DNA of 64,000 nt from Phytopythium helicoides. Its lineage: Eukaryota; Oomycota; Peronosporomycetes; Pythiales; Pythiaceae. Under the pieces are notes generated by a model. The model saw only the letters and a program-made list of their open reading frames with translations, was not told the DNA's origin and did not search any database. Location of the stretch: contig JANFNE010000017.1 of NCBI GenBank assembly GCA_024867545.1, forward strand, positions 87,001-151,000, given 5' to 3'. Shown one piece after another: positions 52,841 to 63,974 of this stretch (position 1 is its first letter; the number at the start of each line of letters is the position of its first letter). Both the position numbers and the translations under genes were made by a program.

Positions 52841-54813
52841 ATGTCATCGAGCATCATTGAGGCCAAATTCCAAGTTCTCGACCGAGCTACGAAGCAACTA
52901 TCGAGAGCAAGCCACCGTGGAATCAAATTGTCATCGCAGGAGCTTAGAGATATTGTACAGCTCGAGCGTCATCGGACCCGAAGTGGGAGCAAAGAAAATG
53001 TAGTGTCTGTTCGAGGAGCGGTGGATCCTTCCAAGCAGGCAATGTCAGATGTGAACTTCCAGATACCATTCCCACCACCAAAGCCGGAAAACAGTTTGAT
53101 TAACAAGGAATGTTACAAAGACCTCTGTGATGACGCATCTAGCAACCCATCAAGTCTCCAAGCCAAGGTTATGGTTGGTTCAGCAGCAAGAAGAACGCAC
53201 GAGATTCGCAACTCGTCCATGGAAGTACGTGATGACCAAAGGAATGCTGCAGGGACAGCAATCTTACTGGTTTTGACATAATAACATAGGAAATTCACAC
53301 ATCGCTAGCAAGAAACAAGGCAATATCACAGCTAGATGATCCTGTCGTGATCGAGGTACGCCTAAAAGGCCAGGATATCAGGCAATTCCAGGATATGCTC
53401 GTTTTTGACGAGGTAATTCATAGGACACCCATGCAAAATCAAACTACGAGACTGCCCGAGACCAGCATCTCGACGACCCAATAGCAGGTACATATCTACT
53501 GCGCTGCAGATATGCTTTGTGGTGGAGGCTTAATTTCAAGTATATCCGTAGGAACTCTGCAAGAAGTTTTTGTCAACAAGCCTTCAGCGCCGCCAGGTCG
53601 CCCAAGCCGAAAAGAAAAACGCAGTGTTGCTCGATGTCGCTCAGCTAGTCGATCTAAGAGTACCACAAACCTATCATCTCGTGATTGGTTTACACCACAG
53701 CTGCAACCTCGGCCTCCTTCACCAAAATCTTCCAAGCAACAGGTGCAGGAAGCTAGTTCTGCTCCAGCAGGCACCCATAGAGAGTACCATGAGCACGATG
53801 CAGAACGATACAGCTCAAAAAGACGGGACCACAGTAACGAGAGTGGAGAGTGCGCTATCGATCTTCCTTCATTTTATTTCTTGGAGCTGAGACTAGATCA
53901 TCCGGAGCCCCTCACTACATGGCGATTTCAAGCTGTATTCACAGACCTCACTGCTGAGCATATTTCTCCAGTTACATTTGATGACCTGACGGTAAACTTA
54001 GAGGCTCACTGCAACGAACGTGTATCAAATTCTGACTGGAGCTTTGCTGGACAGGTCGACTCTGACAACTGTCTAATGTTCACTGTGGAGGACCAAAACA
54101 ACGCAACCTGCCGATATTTCAACCCGCTCGCGCATTTTGCTGGTTTGGAGCGGCCGAGAGATGTGAGTGGTTTTCTGTTCAATTCAACATCCATAATCAC
54201 ACCGAATGACAGTTGCTTCCTGATTCTTCTACTGTAGCTTTACAACCACACTCTTCACATACGAGTCGTCTCAACGTATCCGCTCCAGCGCACTGTCATC
54301 GACTCTCGAGTCCACTACACGCTGTCGTCATCTATCAGTGAGCTCGATGAGATTTCGCAGCAGCAAAGCGAAGAGCTCGCGGTGGCAAACGTGTGGGGAA
54401 ATCCTGAATGCTCGCCCTTTATCCAGCAAAACTCCACGAAATCAGCGCCACCGGTACTTTTGTCTCAATCACCAACTAGAAGGAGGCGCGCAGCGACGTC
54501 ACCAGGGAGGGAAGCACCTCGTCGAGCTCCTAAGAGCGCAGAACTCGGCGCCAATTCGTGGGCACCGTGGGATTCCGAAGGTCAACAACCCAGGAATTTG
54601 CGTCCGGGACTTTCAATTATAATCGAGCGAAAAAGTCCTCCCAAGCTCTCTCCCCCATCTCGAGAGCGCTCAGTGTCCCCGACTTTCCACGACGAGCTAA
54701 TCGGCCAGGCGTTGCCCACGACTGAACGAAAGAAAATGCAGCTCCGACAGCTCCGGCAGGACGTGCGGGTATGGCTGCAATCGCGATTTTCATTGTTCGT
54801 CAAGTCGAACTAA
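52841..54813 (+). CDS. Conserved protein of unknown function, four exons
   Basis: Exons 52841-53224, 53290-53412, 53485-54162 and 54238-54813, all in phase 0, give 586 aa. The introns are 65, 72 and 75 bp with GTACGT, GTAATT and GTGAGT donors. The N-terminal 60 residues are basic and helical. Residues about 130-190 contain a beta-rich stretch (VVIEVRLKGQDIRQFQ). A disordered Ser/Pro/Arg region follows, then a second beta-rich domain (FYFLELRLDHPEPLTTWRF through TLHIRVVSTYPLQ), which could be C2-like. The C-terminus is disordered and basic. I do not recognise the family. The first 58 codons were copied to the left end of the array B palindrome. Confidence 0.65.
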
Positions 54814-56301
54814 CCGGATCGTGTGGTGCTTCAGCGGCGCATGCAGGCAGCCTCGCTGGACGGGTCGCGTTGAATTTTGCTTTTTTTTATACATTGTGAC
54901 CTCCCTGTCCGCTTGACGTGGCCGGGGTCCCCGTCGTTCATGAACAAATTTCACACGCACTTCATCGCCTGTAGCAGCAGCAGGCGCTTCCTTGAAGATG
55001 GTTTGTCGCATCGTCCACTGCAGCCACAGCGCTAATCCCAAGCGCTTGAGCCCAAACTCCTCTTTCACAGCCCACGCTCCTACCCACGCTACTGTACTCG
55101 CCGACGCCCCATTCAACAGCGAGCTATGTAGGCGTTCGGAACGTCACGTCGCGCTGCCGCACACGCGAGCGCTCAATCATTGAGTCAATGTAGCCGACCA
55201 CACACAACGTCGACGATCCGCCTTCGATACTCGCGAACCCACTTTGACACGCCAGAGACGTGCTCTTCGCCATCACGTTGCAGCTATCGTGACGTGAGTT
55301 GAAATCACGAGTAGGCCGCTCGTCAACAAGCCATCGCCAGGCATCGCAGACCACAGAGACGTAAAGTAGCGTCCATCCGTCACTGCTCGAAGCTCGCCAC
55401 AAGTGTGACGTTGAAGGCGGCTGACTGACACTCCTCCATCACCGCAGCACCTTGGTGCTCGTGACAATGCAATGCCATCGCGCTCCTCGGACCACTTGAC
55501 AGCGATACAAGTATCGATCCATGCGAGACGAGCGAGGTGGCTTGGTGGTGGCTGCCAGGCACTTGGTCGTGGTGCTTCATGCCAGCACAAGTCAATGCCA
55601 ACTTTTTCTACATTTTTTTCCAAGCTCGCGACCCGCTAGTCAGCCGACGCCACGATCGACGAGTCCAGCGTGATGCGTTGAGCGGGTCTTGACGTCCGTG
55701 GCTCTTGTCTCTGCCTCGCGGTCGAATGTTCTTCCCGCGTCGTCGTGGCGCTTCATCACCTCATCGCTTGTGTACCTACCTATCCCCGCTGGATTTCGCA
55801 CGACAATCCGTTGGTCGCCACCGCATTCGCCTTCTCCACCTCGAGAGCCACACGATGAGGCTGCCGAGAAAAACAAAAAAAAACTTTCGGCCGTTGGTGA
55901 TGGAGCAAAGCCCGACGTCATGCGCATGTGCCGCACGTATCGCGCGCCGTGCCACGGTCCGGCTTTCCACATTCGACAACCCGACGCCGCCTCCTCTACT
56001 CAGCATCGCATTCTGCAATCTCGCCGCGCGAGAAACGGTGGGTGATTGGTCGAAACTGCGCGAGTTACGCGCGGTTACGGCCCGTCTGCCCTTCCGCGTC
56101 AGTACCCCGCGACTTGAAGCATGGACGGCTGCCCCGCCGCTGGCTGCCGCATGCGCCGCGCCCGCTCGCCGCTCGCTCACTCGGCGCTCACTCGGCGCTC
56201 ACTCGGCGCTGCTCGCTCCTGCGCCTCGCTCCATAGCGCCAGGCGACGCGCGCGGCTCTCAGCTCTCGACTCGTGGCGGCGGCGCGCCCGTAGCGCAAGA
56301 A
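54814..56301. other. Intergenic, possibly with relics
   Basis: Open frames occur on the minus strand (54790-55116, 55124-55402, 55273-55623). One stretch (SSDGWTLLYVSVVCDAWRWL) looks like a degraded ankyrin repeat. The frames overlap each other and none continues cleanly, so no gene is called. From 56100 to 56300 there is GC-rich sequence with a short GCTCACTCGGC tandem repeat (about 56174-56212). Confidence 0.4.
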
Positions 56302-57401
56302 ATGACGACGCGACGACGGCGGAGCTGCTCGATGGCGGTGGTGGCGCTGCTGGCGGGCGACGCGCTGGCGGCGGCGGCCACGACCATCTACTTCGTCAAC
56401 GAGTGCGCCGAGCAGCTCCAGTGGTTCGACGGCAGCCTCTCGCGCGCGATTCAAGCCGGCGAAGGGTTTTCGACGGCGCTCGAGGCAGGGGACAACGCGG
56501 CGTACCGCGCTGGCGTGACCACCGACGCGACGTGTAAGCTGCTCACGAGGACGTGGTGGCGGTGTGGCGGTGTGGCATGGCTGATGAGAGATGGTGAATG
56601 CGTGCTTGGTGGATGGCAGTGGCCGAGTTCGCGGTCGACGAGAGCAACACGTGGTATGACATCTCCATCATCCCCACGGGCTCCCTCGGCGGGGTAAGTG
56701 CGCGCGCTGCTCTCCGTGCACGCATCCTGGTGAGCTCACGGCGGCTGCGATACCGTGTTTGTGTGCGAACCTGATGCAGCCAGGGTCCTGCAGCAGCTAC
56801 GAAGAGTGCAAGCAAGTGACAGGCGGTGAGGGGTTCAACGTCGCCATGCAGATCGTACCGAGCCGCGCGGCGCTTTCGGCGTCGGCAGTTTGCAGAACGC
56901 TGTCGTGTCTTGAGGCTGGCTGCGATGACGCCTACAAGTACCCGGACGAGGCAGGGCAAGACGCACAACTGTGCCATCGGCATCTCGTTCGAGGTCATCT
57001 TCTGCCCGGCCAACTCGTCCTCGTCCGCGAGCTCCGACTGGATCCCGCTCAACTCATCAAGCGCGTCGGGAAGCGAAGAGAGCGGTGTTTATGTGTCCGG
57101 GTCGTCCTCCGCAGCTCAGTCGGTCTCCAAAACCACGTCAGGGACAACATCGTCTGCTTCAGCTTCCGGTAGTGAGCAGCAGGTGGAGAACAGCAACAAC
57201 TCGTCCAGCTCCAGCAGCACCTCCGCTGTCGTCGTGGCAACGGTTCTCGGAGCTCTGGTCGTCATCGTCGTGCTTGGTACAGTGGTCGCGCGCCACTGGC
57301 GTGAGTTGGTGCTCAAGTGGGAGTCGGCACACTGGCACAAACCACGCGTCAGCTCGCCAACATTGTCGTTCGTCGAGGTCGAAGATCTGGCGACTCCGTA
57401 G
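56302..57401 (+). pseudogene. Thaumatin-like protein with C-terminal TM anchor, single-base frame break
   Basis: Exons 56302-56533, 56620-56693 and 56780-57401, with introns in the same places and phases as the paralogue at 62537. A signal peptide (MAVVALLAGDALAAA) precedes the start of the thaumatin fold (TTIYFVNEC), then [16 protein letters not shown], a Cys-rich segment (CSSYEECKQVTGGEGFNVAM) and GCDDAYKYPDE. An extra G in the run at 56951-56953 then shifts the frame; the second frame continues KTHNCAIGISFEVIFCP, exactly where the paralogue continues. A Ser-rich stalk and one TM helix (VVVATVLGALVVIVVLGTVV) with a short cytoplasmic tail follow. Without the break the gene would be intact, so a sequence error is likely. 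An alternative start is 56332. Confidence 0.7.
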
Positions 57402-57642
57402 GAACTTTTTTCCCCGCAGACTTTAGGATAGGATGGATCAATTAGGAATATGACACGCTGGCAAACCTGCCAGCGCGTGTAGCAGTAAGAGAAAGTAGCG
57501 TTAGAGTAGTTGTAGTCATTGTAGTTGAGTGGTTGACGAGCACACGCCACATCCAGGAATAGCTAGGTATCGATGCGACAATAGAGGGTAGCCCACAACA
57601 AAGCTCTAGAGTGAAGACGACAAGTCGCTATCAACAACAGTC

Positions 57643-59296
57643 ATGGGTCAGTCACCGTCCAGAACTGCCGACTTTGCTGGTGTTCTCCCCGCTCAACAGA
57701 ACAGAAAGTTTCGTCGAGATGGAGTGGCTGCCAGCTGTAGTTCTTCGGCGAGCCCAATAGTGGTGGTGAGCGCCTTGAACAAACTCCCAGAGCACAGCAT
57801 TGCCTCCATCAATCCTAGTAACGTTCACCCCAGCACTTCTTCCGAAATTATTCAATCTTCGAGACGTACCGACGGTGGGTCTGCAGATTCGATCGGGCTA
57901 TACGCTGAACCCGAGAGCGTCCGTAAGTCACGAGCGCTAGATGATCATGCGGACGTATGTTCCGAAATTCTCGATGGATTTTTGTACGTGAGCAACATTC
58001 GAGTAGCGCAAGACTATGGGGTTCTGGACGCACACGGAATTACCCATGTGGTTGACTGCTGTTCGGAGCTAACAACTAGCGCCGAAAACAAACCCGCTAA
58101 CTCGGATACTGATCGAGTCTACCTGCGGTTGGCACTCCGCGACGATACTCGAGAAGACTTGACACCGTTTCTGCTGTACCGAATTATGCCATTCATTGCA
58201 AAGTGTCGCCAGCAGCAACATGTAGAATCTGGCAAAGCGCCAGCCGAGGGTGTTGATTCATTGTCATCAAGGAGTGTCTCGGTCCTGTGCGGTTGCAATC
58301 GCATTTGTTATGTTGGATTGCGCTATGCCATTTTCACGAAGCTGCAGCTTATGTAAAGCAGCGGCGAGCGATTTCGAGTCCAAACGCCGCATTCCTGTGC
58401 CAGCTTATTCAATGGGGTAGGGACTTGGAGGAAATTCTTGCGCAAACAAACTCACGGCGATTATTCAGTGGGTTGCTTCGTCTTACACCTCACGCACAGC
58501 ACGATCCACATACTCTCGTGTTCAAAAGGAGTGACTCTGGTGGTATCGACTGGAAAGCGACGAAGCATCAAACTTGTGGACCGGAGGAACATACGTGTAT
58601 CAAGAAGTAGGTGGTTCTACAGCGATTTGGATCGGATCTAGCTGTAAGATTGACAAGGCTGCTCAAGTTGCTAAAGAACTGTTGAAAAATGCCATGCTTG
58701 TCAAGAACTTTGCATCAGCTCGAACAATAGAAAGCACTGCGTCTGTTGTTGAGATCCATGGCGTGAGAAAGTGTGAAAGCGATAACCAGTTGTTTGAGTA
58801 TGCGGAAGAATTGAGCTGGTATATTGGTTGCATGAACAATGACAGACTATCCTTTGACCGATGTGAGCCAACTCGAAGTGGTGTGGACGGGCCTCAAGAC
58901 GGTGCTATAGAAGCACAGACGCTTTGTGCAGCGCAAGAAGGCAACGATTCCCCGCAGCTCTTCTTGCTGGAGTCGCTTAATGTCGATGGAAATGGTGAAT
59001 GGGAACAACTGAAACAATATGATGCGGAGGATTTGACGCCCCAAGATATATTCTTACTCTTGCACCGCATATCTAACGCGGAGGGTGCGGAAGCCTCACC
59101 AAGTAGCACTTGCGAGGGATTCTTATGGATCGGCGAGCAGTGCTCCCACGACATCGATCGCGCTTTACATGCCGCAGAACACCAGATTGAAGCAACGTTA
59201 GTTGTTAGCCAAGGTGTCGACACAGGCAATATAACGGTCGAGAGACAGAATCGTGAGAGTCAGCGGTTCTGGTGCATCTTTGAACTAGGTTATTGA
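57643..59296 (+). pseudogene. MKP1-like dual-specificity phosphatase + gelsolin-like protein, catalytic loop missing and frame broken
   Basis: Intact first frame 57643 to about 58284: a Ser-rich N-terminus, then a phosphatase core start (ILDGFLYVSNIRVAQDYGVL, GITHVVDCCSE, YLRLALRDD). Where the HCx5R loop should follow, the sequence passes straight from SVSV to CAVAIAFVMLDCAMPF in another frame, so the catalytic Cys loop (about 30 bases) is absent. One extra T in TTTT at 58331-58334 precedes HEAAAYVKQRRAISSPNAAF, the usual DSP ending. After RLTPHAQHDPHTLVF, another shift near 58545 leads into gelsolin-like repeats (LWTGGTYVYQEVGGSTAIWI, then CEGFLWIGEQCS) up to 59296. DSP plus gelsolin is the plant MKP1 architecture, a MAP-kinase phosphatase. 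Several independent breaks suggest a real pseudogene. Confidence 0.7.
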
Positions 59297-59364
59297 TGAT
59301 AGTTCACCCACTACAGGTCTAATATTCTCAACACTTTTCACTGTAGTACTTTTCCATGTTCATT

Positions 59365-62264
59365 CTACTTACGTCTGCAGGTACCTCGAATGACAGGAAG
59401 GAGAGCTCCAACCGCGTCGGAGAAAGTTACAATATCATGGTGGCACGGATCCAATGTCTCTACGAGCTGCTGTGCTTCATCTTCCGTCTGCAACATTAAG
59501 AGTCGCACAGACTAGTTAGAACACGAGGTAAGCGCCTTCAGCAAAAACATGGCTTCATGCCTTCAATGGCGCGATGCGGCGAATTAGTGTCGTGAATGCC
59601 TCCTGTGAAATTAAGTTCGTCCGTGAGTTAACGACGGTTTTGCATTGACTGCTTACAGTGAGTTACTTGCCCTCGAAAGAATGCCGACGTGATCGGGGTC
59701 GAGCTTGTCAAACTCATCCCGAAAGGGCTCGAGCAACTTCAACCGGCCTTGGAGTTGATAAGTGAGCAAAACATGCTCGAAGAGAGCAAATGGAATGGAT
59801 GCTGGCGTCTTCCGCTTTGAGACTTTTAGTCGCGATTGGTGTTGCCTTTGGTGCACCATGAAGCCTCGCTCCGTTTCTTCACAAGTCGAAGCAATGCAGC
59901 ACTCTATAGTCATTGAAGCCACAACAAACCCAGTGAGTACTCAATACAATATTTTGCAATATGAACAGTGGAGTTGCTCACGTCCTGCGGCTCATAGAGA
60001 TATGTAAGCAACTCTGTCCACTCATCCTCGAAGATAACACCGGTGAGCCGACTTTTGACAAGTGCTGCGACACCTGCTTCTGCCTTTAGAGGGTGTCTTG
60101 CTTGAAGGTAGGCACGCAATAGATCGGCCAACGCGCGTTGTAGTTTGCGCTTGATGGTAAGAAAGCCCTCGTCAAGATGATTCTTGAGCAAAGCGAGAAA
60201 GACAGCGACCTCGTTGTCTCGAGCTGCAAATCGGTTACTTGCCTTCCAAATTGCGCTAGCATAATCTACAATGAGCTTGGGTAGCCCAAAGCGAGTATTC
60301 AGGTACGCATACATGTGCTGTTCGAGTGTCTCGCGCGGCCTTCCATCATTTCCCCTGTTCTTGGACTGTAAGACGCCACGAATGATATCCAAAAGTTGCT
60401 TGAGCGTCAAGCTCCGAACTGCACTAGACGCTATCGAGGTAGTTGTAGATTGTGGCGTAAAACCTACTGGGCTGGTGGCACGTATGTCAGGTTCGTCGTT
60501 GTGAGTGGTTTGATATTGTGATGTAAGCTCTGCGTCCCGAATCTGGTCGTTGCCTATTGTAGTTGGCATCTTACTGGGTGAAGTACGCTTTCTCACTCGC
60601 GTCGGTGCTGATTTTCTTGCTGTTTTCTCGGGTTGCGAACCATTAGCCTTCGATTCCGGATTAACCCGCCCTGCGAGGACAGGTGATTCGCTGACAACTG
60701 TGACTGATGTAGTGGATGTCTGGAGTTGTCTCTTTAGCGCTGTATTCTCTTGTTCCAACAGCTCTCTTCTGGCTTTTTCTTGCTGAAACTGAAGCTGCAG
60801 ACCCTCGAGATCACTCTCGAGACTTTCGGCGACTTCAAGCAAGACCTTGAGCTGTTGTTGCTGCTGTGGCTGCTGCTGCTGTTCTTTCGCCTGCTGCTGC
60901 CTCTTGTCAGCAGAAAGTTTAGCGGGACCACTTTTGCTAGTGTCATTTGTTACTGAGGTAGAATTTGCAGTCAATGCTTGACGCTTTATATCCTGAAGCG
61001 CGGTGAGTACTTCTTTTTGTAGCCTCAGTAGTCGGGATAATGCAGTTCCAAGGTTTCCGTCTACTGTGGCCGCTTTCTCCGCTCCAAAGGCACCACACAA
61101 CTCAAGCAAACTCCATCTAGAACGTAGGACCTGAAGCTTTAGCTTCTAGTTGACTCTCAGGGGATCCAGAGCGATCAGTAGCCCTCTCTTGAGCTCCAAG
61201 TTGCTTGGCGAGTCGCTCGACGTGCTTGTCGAGTTGTTCAAGCATGGCAAGTGTTTCACTTGATCGGAAATCGTCTCGTTTACTAGTGTCACACTGGTTG
61301 AAAGCTCGAACGACATCCTTAAGCTCCTCTAAGAAGGCTTCAGTCGATAAAAGATGTTGCTCAGCTCGCTGTTTACGCGCTTTTGAGCGATAAGGACTCT
61401 TTAGAGTTGCTGAGGAATTTATCAAGGAAGATCCACTGCGTTGAGTACCACCAGTCTGAACTGTGCGATTCGAATTCTTGCTTTTCAACAGTTTTCTCCA
61501 GTCAGTTCGATCGTCCGAAATGCTTGCAGGTAACTCTCTCGGTCGCACACTGTTATTGTTTCCACTTGCTGATGGCGTCATGTGTCGACTTGTCTTTCTG
61601 GGGCTCGATACGTTTATTGCTACACCCGCCTCTGTGGCTCGCTGATCTTGCTTTATTGCATGGAACCGAAGACGCAAGTCACGTTTTGCCTGAGGTGAGC
61701 TCGGAGTCGAGCGATTTATGCCAGCCTCTACGTCCAAATCACCAGGTTCCAAGAGCTTCAGAGTTGTACAAAGGAGTCCCGTTCAAGATTCGTAAGCCAG
61801 GAAGCAGCTCCAAAAGGCGCTGTTCGTCTTCCTCTCCTCCTGCAAGCGGCACACTTAGACTCTTGAGCCGACTACAACTGTTTAAAGCTTCTGCAAGCGC
61901 TTCAGGACTGTCGAAATCGATCGCATTGCTCGACAAATCCAGCGCCACAAGCCGCGGGAGCAAAACTCCGACATTTGGTGGGAGTCCGCTTAGCGCATTT
62001 TCGCTGAGATCAAGGTGACGAAGCTGTGGGAAATGTGCACTTAAAAATTCAAGCTCGCGCGTTACGTCTGAGAGTTGCTTTCCCCGCAGCGTCACACGCT
62101 CAGCGCCAGGATCAAGCTCGAGCAGGACCTGAAGGTCATCAAGAGCGGATGCTTCAAGATCTCCCAGGAGGGGGAGGCGAAGGTGATGCCGCTGGAGTGG
62201 CTAAGTATTCTCTTGGGCTGCCTTGGTCACAAAAGTTGTCATCGGAACCTGGAGACTCCGCCAT
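59365..62264 (-). pseudogene. LRR / coiled-coil / EF-hand-like protein gene with several frame breaks
   Basis: Minus strand. The likely ATG at 62264 (MAESPGSDDNF) begins a short N-terminus. Leucine-rich repeats follow (FPQLRHLDLSENALSGLPPN, LPRLVALDLSSNAID, LPGLRILNG), then a basic Ser-rich linker, a Gln-rich coiled coil (about 60730-61000), and a helical domain (LEQHMYAYLNTRFGLPKLIV). The C-terminus resembles paired EF-hands (FRDEFDKLDPDHVGILSREA, then TEDEAQQLVETLDPCHHDIV). Real introns appear at 59981-59904 and further downstream, with the stop at 59365. Frame changes without good introns occur near 62150, 61113 and 59840; one near 61745 may be an intron. The layout suggests a centrosomal or flagellar scaffold (inference). 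It converges on the phosphatase-gelsolin pseudogene. Confidence 0.5.
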
Positions 62265-62536
62265 AATGCACGAATTCGAGACTGCGCTGTCGATGTGAGT
62301 CGGTTATGTAGACTCAAAATAGGTGTGAGTATCATCAGATCAAGAGGAGCAGTCAAAAGGAGCAGGATCGCCAAGAGATTGTGGCATGTTATGGATTGTC
62401 AATGCTGCTTGTATTCCGGCTCAGCTCCGGTGTCTTTTACGCACATACCGCATCTACTACGAGATGAACTTGTACAAAGGAATGCACGCAATCACCTCAG
62501 CCGAGGTCGGCTGTAAGAAAACGAAAAAAAATCCGT
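62265..62536. other. Intergenic between LRR gene and thaumatin-like gene
   Basis: No gene or repeat recognised. It serves as the upstream region of the LRR gene and the 3' flank of the thaumatin-like gene. Confidence 0.4.
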
Positions 62537-63923
62537 CTACAGCACCGTGATGTTGTCGGTGGGAGTCACGAGACCGTCACCCGTCGCGTAGATGGACATC
62601 TTGCCCTCGCTCTCATCAAGCTCCTGCTTCTTCTTGCGGACGGTAACCACAGCAGCAACCGCGGCGACCGCGGCAACGGCACCAGCTCCAAGAACAATGC
62701 CAGCTGTTCCATTTGATGACGAGTCGTCCGAAGCCTGCGTGTTAGCCTTCGCAGTGTCGTCATTGTTTGTGTTGGACGCAGTGTTGGGAGTGGGAGCACT
62801 CTGCGGGGACGCAGCCGTTGCCGGCGCCGATGTCGTCGCGCGCGGAGCCGAAGTCTTGATCTTGTAGTCATCCTCATCATCAGCATCGTTGCCGACCTCG
62901 TCATCCTCATCCTCATCGTCGTAGCTGTCGTCGCTAGAAGTAGAGGCTGATGAGTTAGTGCTGGTCACCTCATACGTGTCCGAGCCGCTGCTCGAGGCGA
63001 CAGATGCCGACGAGTCGTACGAGCTCGTCTGCTCCGGCGTAGGCTCGGGAGTGGACGTGGGAGTAGGCGTCGGTGTCGGAGTTTCCGTGGGCTCCTCCGT
63101 CGTCGGCTCAGGCGTAGGCGTCGGCGTCGGCGTCGGGGTGGGTGTCGGCGACGGCGTGGGCGACGGAGTTGGTGACGGAGTTGGGGAGGGGGTAGGCGAC
63201 GGCGTGGGCGAAGGAGTGGGCGACGGCGTGGGAGCCGCAGTCGACGGCGCCGGCGTGGAGCCGCCGCTTCCACCAGGGCAGAACGTGATCGTGACAGGGG
63301 CCGAGTCGGGGCACGCGTGCGTCTTGTCGTCATCCTTGGGGAACTGGTAGGCGTCCGCGCAGCCGTCCGCCATGCACGTGACGGTGGCGCAGCCCTGTGG
63401 CGCGATCTGCATGGGCGTGTTGAATCCCACGCCACCCGTCAGCTTCTTGCACGAGTCGATGTCGGGGCAGTACTCGGGCTGTTCATTTAGAGAGTCCGTG
63501 AGCATGCGGATCGGGATCGGACGGGAGCCGATGCGGACAGCGAGACGACATGCAACTTACGCCCGAGAGTGGTCCCGTGGGGATGATACTGATGTCATAC
63601 CAGGTCTTGCCGCCCGTGATGGAGAACTCGGCCACTGTTCATCGCCACCACAACGCGTGTCAGTCTCGATTCCCCACCAACGCACTAGTCCAATTGCAGA
63701 ACGCACGGGTGGCCTGGGGGCTGACGCCGTTGCGGAACATGCCGAGGTAGCCGTTGCCCAGCGTGCGCGAGGTGGACGCTCCTGGCGCGAGCGGCTCGAT
63801 GACCGAGTTATCATAGAGCTGCACGGTCTCGGAGCACTGGTTGAGGATCGTCACCTCGACGGCCGAGGCCACCGAGGCGAGCAGCGCCGGCAGCACCAGC
63901 AGCGAGGGGCGGAGTACTTGCAT
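62537..63923 (-). CDS. Thaumatin-like protein with Pro/Thr stalk and C-terminal TM anchor
   Basis: Exons 63923-63707, 63634-63561 and 63478-62537 (introns 72 and 82 bp) give 410 aa. There is a signal peptide ([14 protein letters not shown]), then the thaumatin-like core: [72 protein letters not shown] and a final FCPGG. About 70 residues of TPSP/TPTP repeats form a likely O-glycosylated stalk, followed by an acidic Ser/Thr region, one TM helix ([20 protein letters not shown]) and a short tail. Thaumatin-family proteins often bind beta-1,3-glucan. The tether suggests a wall- or membrane-associated role. It is a paralogue of the broken gene at 56302. Confidence 0.85.
63030..63255 (-). repeat. 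Degenerate hexanucleotide coding repeat (TPSP/TPTP stalk)
   Basis: Imperfect ACNCCNTCNCCN and ACGCCNACNCCN units inside the thaumatin-like gene encode the Pro/Thr/Ser stalk. Synonymous drift between units indicates that it is not brand new. Confidence 0.75.
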
Positions 63924-63956
63924 GGCGTCAGGCTCGAGCTCGAGGCGGAGACGGCA

Positions 63957-63974
63957 GGCAAGTCGGAAAGTGGC
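63957..63974 (-). promoter_or_regulatory. Weak Inr + FPR-like element of the thaumatin-like gene
   Basis: On the minus strand the sequence reads GCCACTTTCCGACTTGCC, close to the oomycete initiator pair, about 35-50 bp before the ATG at 63923. Confidence 0.4.

Noticed and set aside
55124..55623. Ankyrin-repeat gene on the minus strand
   Set aside because: Only one short stretch (SSDGWTLLYVSVVC...) resembles an ankyrin repeat, neighbouring frames do not extend it, and no start or promoter is visible. It is kept only as a possible relic in the intergenic note.
62075..62266. Plus-strand frame with a PH-domain-like look (IKLEQDLKVIKSGCFKI)
   Set aside because: The minus strand of the same bases continues the leucine-rich repeat protein (LEASALDDLQVLLELD), which has far better support.
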